A stretch of 6,635 nt of DNA, taken from positions 1-6,635 of the forward strand of contig JACQGS010000176.1 in the NCBI GenBank assembly GCA_016199405.1. Reading direction: 5' to 3'. Source of the DNA: Chloroflexota bacterium (GTDB lineage Bacteria > Chloroflexota > Anaerolineae > UBA4142). The notes beneath the pieces are model-generated. The model was not told where the DNA came from and made no database searches. It saw only the letters and a program-made list of their open reading frames with translations. Positions 5,018-6,635 of this stretch are shown here, piece by piece; positions within the stretch are counted from its first letter, which is position 1, and each line of letters opens with the position of its first letter. The translations under genes were made by a program, and so were the position numbers.

Positions 5018-6457
5018 TCATAGCACTTCGACATCATGCGCCATGGATTCTTTCAACCCCGCGCCCGTCATTCGCACGAACACGGCTTTCGCGTTCAATT
5101 CCTCGATCGAATGCGCGCCGCTGTAACTCATCCCCGATTGAATTCCGCCGACGAGCTGCATCAACACCTCGCGCACGCTGCCGCGATAAGGCACCGCCGC
5201 TTCCACACCCTCGGAAACGTACTCTTCGATTTCTTCCTGCGTGATCCACGCGTCGCCCTCGCGGCGTTTGCGCGCGAGATTCGCGCCGAGCGACGCCATC
5301 CCCTGCGAAACTTTGTAGCGGTGCCCCTTGCGCGTCATCATCAACCCAGGACTTTCGTCCGTCCCCGCGAGCAAACTTCCCAGCATAACTGCTGACGCGC
5401 CTGCGGCAAGCGCCTTGACCGCATCGCCCGATTGTCGCACCCCGCCATCCGCGATGATCGGAATTTTTGCGGCGCGCGCTGCCTCGCTGCATTCGATGAT
5501 CGCGGATAACTGCGGAACGCCCGCGCCCGCGACGACGCGCGTGATACAGATCGAGCCCGAACCAACGCCCACCTTCACCGCATCTGCGCCCGCATCGATC
5601 AAACGCCGCGTGCCGTCCGCCGTCGCGACATTGCCGCCGATAATTTGCGCGTCGGGAAAGCGGCGACGAATCTCGCGAATCATTTCGATTTCCAAAGTTG
5701 AATCGCCGTGCGCGATGTCCACCACGATGCAATCTGCGCCGGCCTTCAACAAACATTCGACGCGTTCCAATTCTTTGCCGCGCACCCCCACCGCCGCGCC
5801 AACCGCGAGCCGTCCGCGCGCATCTTTCGTCGCGTTTGGATATTGCGCGATCTTCATGATGTCTTTGAGCGTGATCAAACCAACCAGGCGTCCCTGCTCG
5901 TCCACGAGCGGCAATTTTTCGATGCGATGCTCGTGCAAAATTTTTTCTGCTTGCTCGAGCGTCGTGTTCGGCGGCGCGGTGAAAACCTTGCGCTGCATCA
6001 CATCCCCAATCGGCTTGCTCTCGTTTCCCTCGAACAACAAATCGCGCGTCGTCACAATCCCAACGATGTGCTTCGTTTTATCAACAATGACAATACCGCC
6101 CGTGCCTGTTTCCTCGACGAGACCGCGCGCATCGCCAATCGTGTGATCGGTCGTGAGAGTAATCGGTTCGTCCACCACAAACGATTCCGCTTTTTTCACG
6201 CGGGCGATCTGCTGAACCTGTTGCTCGATCGGCATGAACCGATGAATGATGCCGATGCCGCCTGCGCGCGCCATCGCGATCGCCATTTCGCTTTCGGTGA
6301 CCGTGTCCATGTTGGCGGAGACGATCGGAATTTGAAGCGAGATTTTCGGCGTGAGCCGCGTTTGGGTCGAGAGTTTGCGGCGCGATTCCACATCGGAATG
6401 CTGCGGCGCAAGCAAAACATCGTCAAAGGTCAATCCCAGTTCGGGTAGAATTATCAC
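5018..6457 (-). CDS. guaB: IMP dehydrogenase (GuaB), variant flap
   Basis: Oxidises IMP to XMP with NAD, the committed step to GMP, in the cytoplasm. From the chosen start it has 479 residues: a (beta/alpha)8 barrel split by two CBS domains (about 99-141 and 159-202). Family marks are LTFDDVLL (9-16), SANMDTVTE (47-55), DIAHGDS (247-253), GGNVAT (274-279), the catalytic loop GSGSICITR with nucleophile C304, the phosphate site ADGGVRQSGD (336-345) and GSLLAGTDESPG (360-371). The mobile flap lacks the usual DRYF: after GMASLGA it reads RKRREGDAW (396-404). The chain ends at HDVEVL, without the usual ESPNY tail. GMP reductase is a less likely reading; guaA next door favours IMP dehydrogenase. 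The GTG at 6457 is preferred because GAGAGG lies 5 nt upstream; a GTG at 6463 overlaps that site and would add two residues. Confidence 0.93.
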   Translation of the reverse strand: MIILPELGLTFDDVLLAPQHSDVESRRKLSTQTRLTPKISLQIPIVSANMDTVTESEMAIAMARAGGIGIIHRFMPIEQQVQQIARVKKAESFVVDEPITLTTDHTIGDARGLVEETGTGGIVIVDKTKHIVGIVTTRDLLFEGNESKPIGDVMQRKVFTAPPNTTLEQAEKILHEHRIEKLPLVDEQGRLVGLITLKDIMKIAQYPNATKDARGRLAVGAAVGVRGKELERVECLLKAGADCIVVDIAHGDSTLEIEMIREIRRRFPDAQIIGGNVATADGTRRLIDAGADAVKVGVGSGSICITRVVAGAGVPQLSAIIECSEAARAAKIPIIADGGVRQSGDAVKALAAGASAVMLGSLLAGTDESPGLMMTRKGHRYKVSQGMASLGANLARKRREGDAWITQEEIEEYVSEGVEAAVPYRGSVREVLMQLVGGIQSGMSYSGAHSIEELNAKAVFVRMTGAGLKESMAHDVEVL

Positions 6458-6462
6458 ATGCA

Positions 6463-6468
6463 CCTCTC
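6463..6468 (-). promoter_or_regulatory. Shine-Dalgarno site of guaB
   Basis: GAGAGG on the minus strand, 5 nt before the GTG at 6455-6457 and overlapping the other possible GTG at 6461-6463. The overlap makes the upstream GTG unlikely as the true start. Confidence 0.5.
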
Positions 6469-6474
6469 AATGGG

Positions 6475-6530
6475 ACACTGATTAACGCAGATAAACACAG
6501 ATAAAAAATCAGTGTGAATCAGTGTTTATC
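6475..6530. repeat. Interleaved palindromic repeat upstream of guaB
   Basis: Two perfect 9-bp inverted repeats interlock: ACACTGATT/AATCAGTGT (6475-6483 and 6517-6525) and GATAAACAC/GTGTTTATC (6490-6498 and 6522-6530). ATCAGTGT is also repeated directly at 6508-6515 and 6518-6525. It resembles, from memory, a common intergenic repeat built from GATAAACAC-like words in environmental genomes. It fills the region where the guaB promoter would be expected, but I see no convincing -35/-10 pair. Confidence 0.55.
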
Positions 6531-6570
6531 CTCAAGTTTCGCATGAATTGAATGGTCGAATGCTGAATTA

Positions 6571-6596
6571 TCTGCTATGCTATGCGGCATGGCAGA
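6571..6596. repeat. Hairpin near the right edge
   Basis: TCTGCTATGC and GCATGGCAGA form a 10-bp stem with one G-T pair around the 6-nt loop TATGCG. No U-tract follows on either strand. It overlaps the possible start codon at 6589, so it may be a translation-affecting hairpin or a chance dyad. Confidence 0.35.
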
Positions 6597-6635
6597 GATG
6601 CAGAGCGGTTCCATTCAACACGAACGGGTTGACGA
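6589..6635 (+). CDS. Possible start of a rightward gene, cut by the window
   Basis: An ATG opens a frame that stays open to the window end, giving MAEMQSGSIQHERVD. An in-frame ATG also exists at 6577, and another at 6598. There is no clear Shine-Dalgarno site and no convincing promoter, and 15 codons are too few to judge. If real, it would be the only plus-strand gene and divergent from guaB. Product unknown. Confidence 0.2.
   Translation, partial: MAEMQSGSIQHERVD

Noticed and set aside
5328..6146. A 272-codon plus-strand open frame
   Set aside because: It is fully antisense to guaB, has a low-complexity Ser/Pro/Ala/Thr composition, and the guaB frame explains the sequence.
5708..6448. A 246-codon plus-strand open frame
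   Set aside because: Antisense to guaB and rich in Arg, Asn and His as expected from a shadow frame.

Overview
The window reads as a stretch of bacterial chromosome with moderately high GC. All five recognisable protein genes lie on the minus strand. In order of transcription (right to left) they are guaB (IMP dehydrogenase), a frameshifted PD-(D/E)XK nuclease-like gene, guaA (GMP synthase), a LysE-family amino-acid exporter, and glnA (type I-beta glutamine synthetase). The protein sequences and the small palindromic repeats between genes remind me of Chloroflexota (Anaerolineae-like) genomes. That assignment is an inference from memory; no rRNA or marker gene here proves it.

Right part (about 4300-6635): guaB is preceded by a palindromic spacer (6475-6530). 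The last 47 bases could hold the start of a rightward gene, but this is weak. Between guaB and guaA sits a gene for a roughly 209-residue protein that has lost one base near 4595, so its reading frame is broken. Arrays of a 7-base unit ending in TGCGT flank this gene in opposite orientations. No terminator is visible between guaB and guaA, so the three genes are probably one transcript.

Middle (2338-2740): this is the only long gap without a gene, and it is full of signals. Reading leftward it holds a near-consensus sigma-70 promoter (TTGACA, 17 bp, TATACT), a leader of about 100 nt with hairpins, a strong intrinsic terminator, and a 132-bp MITE-like element with terminal inverted repeats just ahead of the exporter gene. 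The promoter's -35 box is also one arm of a 25-bp near-palindrome whose other arm is a TTGACA facing the opposite way.

Left part (1-2337): the exporter is followed by two GC-rich hairpins and then glnA, which has a strong Shine-Dalgarno site. A related hairpin in inverted orientation lies just past the glnA stop. The genes share a theme. GuaB makes XMP from IMP, GuaA converts XMP to GMP using glutamine as nitrogen donor, and GlnA makes that glutamine. The exporter may relieve amino-acid excess, but its substrate is not visible.

I found no clearly new multi-gene system. The best leads are the promoter-leader-terminator unit, the repeat-bounded broken nuclease gene inside guaBA, and unusual residues at conserved places in GuaB, GuaA and GlnA.
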